The position numbers and the translations under genes are program-made. DNA of 6,820 bases, from NCBI GenBank assembly GCA_029945495.1, contig JAQSCR010000642.1:1-6820 (forward strand), given 5' to 3'. Each line of letters starts with the position of its first letter. Positions within the stretch are counted from its first letter, which is position 1. Below are positions 6,701 through 6,820 of this stretch, piece after piece. The stretch comes from Pseudolabrys sp. GTDB lineage: Bacteria; Pseudomonadota; Alphaproteobacteria; Rhizobiales; Xanthobacteraceae. A model generated the notes under the pieces. That model was not told the origin of the DNA and made no database searches. It was given only the letters and a program-made list of their open reading frames with translations.

Positions 6701-6820
6701 TTTGACCAGCGACTCGGTCGCGATCGCCAGCATCAGGACGGCCTGATGCTCGGTGGCGTCGATATGGCGGGTGCCGAACAGCACGGCGAAGGTCGCCATC
6801 GACAGCGCGACGAACAGCGC
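3797..6820 (-). CDS. Hybrid histidine kinase with SSS transporter-like sensor domain, CrbS/MxtR-like, 5' end outside window
   Basis: Membrane sensor kinase; the frame is still open at the right edge, so the first part of the SSS domain is missing. Numbering from the internal Met at 6799: SSS-like membrane domain to about 346 (FGTRHIDATEHQ near 8-19, LLPRQFHVAVVEN 91-103), STAC-like linker about 375-450, PAS about 476-590 (GIAVFDRDLQLICWN), coiled coil 591-632, HisKA with H646 in AASHDILQPL, HATPase with N759 in NLVSNAIKYT, DTGVGIP (786-792) and GLGLGL (815-820), then a C-terminal receiver (about 877-990) with D882, phosphoacceptor D928 in LLVDYHLDQG, T956 and K977. The terminal receiver separates it from CbrA, which lacks one, and matches CrbS/MxtR. 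It likely senses a carboxylate or its transport and signals to the adjacent regulator. The true start, upstream of 6820, is not visible. Confidence 0.95.
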   Translation of the reverse strand, partial: ALFVALSMATFAVLFGTRHIDATEHQAVLMLAIATESLVKLFAFLAVGIYVTFWMFGGPGALFEAARQSPQAAGIFTSEPAFDTLLATTLLSFMAIILLPRQFHVAVVENNNESEIKRAAWLFPIYLVLINLFVVPIALAGLLTFPTGLVDSDMFVLALPLQTGSYVLTIAAFVGGLSAATAMVIVESVALSIMVSNDLIMPLVLQRREGLLSGRENLGSLLLMVRRLAIFFILLLAYLYYRAAGPAQLASIGLLSFAAVAQLAPAFFGGLFWRRATAAGAIAGMVVGIAIWAYTLLLPTFADIGFIGQRILTEGPWGITILRPQHMFGLSLSPLVHGVVWSLALNVLCYIGFSLRREPSAIERMQANTFVPSDLAPMTPSFRLWRSSVTVDELVTTVARYLGEERTRGALQTFAETHRIGMEPTDEADFRLVRHAEHILASAIGGASSRLVLSLLLRKRTVSTKAALKLLDDANAAIQYNREILQTALDHVRQGIAVFDRDLQLICWNRQFGEILDLPPSLIRVGVGLADILRFNSQRGDVTPDRIEDFVRAQIERYVSGKEVFMERFAEAGMVIEVRANHMPDGGIVTTFTDITSSVEAAEALERSNETLERRVRERTEELTLLNVALARAKGEADAANISKTKFLAAASHDILQPLNAARLYVTSLIERGGRDDRRLVDNIDASLEAVEEIFGALLDMSRLDTGAMRPEFSSFRIDDLMRQIELEFAPLASAKGIELKYVPCSLVVRSDRRLLRRLVQNLVSNAIKYTPTGRVLVGCRRNGSELRIDVYDTGVGIPETKRRDIFIEFHRLEQGARIARGLGLGLSIVERIARVLGCTVEVGQPAGGGSHFAVTVARSNAAPVELPARDTARIDPSQLAGTTAICIDNEPSVLDGMGMLLRGWGCEVIKAPDLDIAMAAIADSPTPPNGLLVDYHLDQGNGIEAIVALRKRLGPLPAILITADRSPAVRERAHAEDIQLLNKPLKPAALRALLAQWRVMRVAAAE

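Noticed and set aside
3797..6820. Assigning the kinase as CbrA
   Set aside because: CbrA pairs with an NtrC-type regulator and lacks a C-terminal receiver. This protein has a receiver with D928 and sits beside a NarL-type regulator, which fits CrbS/MxtR.

Overview
The window is GC-rich, with dense coding sequence and a few AT-richer control regions. It looks like a chromosomal segment of an alphaproteobacterium, most likely a Hyphomicrobiales member near Bradyrhizobium or Rhodopseudomonas. That placement rests on base composition, protein style and gene set, not on a marker gene. I see no mobile elements, phage genes, CRISPR arrays, tRNA or rRNA.

Layout. Positions 1-1975, minus strand, hold a two-gene transport operon. 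The first gene is a small two-helix DUF4212 subunit (1694-1975). Fourteen bases later comes a large Na+/solute symporter of the VC_2705 subfamily, related to the acetate permease ActP, which runs off the left edge. Positions 1976-2281 are a divergent control region with an AT-rich core and two short perfect dyads. Positions 2282-2890, plus strand, encode a 202-residue helical protein that I cannot name. Positions 2891-3115 are a non-coding gap with several inverted repeats and one doubtful 33-codon ORF. Positions 3116-3793, plus strand, encode a LuxR/NarL-type response regulator. Three bases past its stop, convergent on the minus strand, ends a very large hybrid histidine kinase with an SSS transporter-like membrane domain, running from 3797 off the right edge.

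How they may work together. A kinase built as SSS + STAC-like linker + PAS + HisKA + HATPase + receiver, next to a NarL-type regulator, is the layout of CrbS/CrbR (MxtR/ErdR), which controls acetate uptake and activation (acs and permease genes) in Vibrio and Pseudomonas. Beside it here is a two-subunit symporter of the type found with acetate or short monocarboxylate metabolism. The simplest reading is a sensing-and-uptake locus: the kinase senses a small carboxylate or its flux, the regulator responds, and the symporter operon and perhaps the 202-residue protein are targets. Substrate and regulatory links are inferred from family and neighbourhood. The least explained parts are the 202-residue protein and the dyads in the two intergenic regions.
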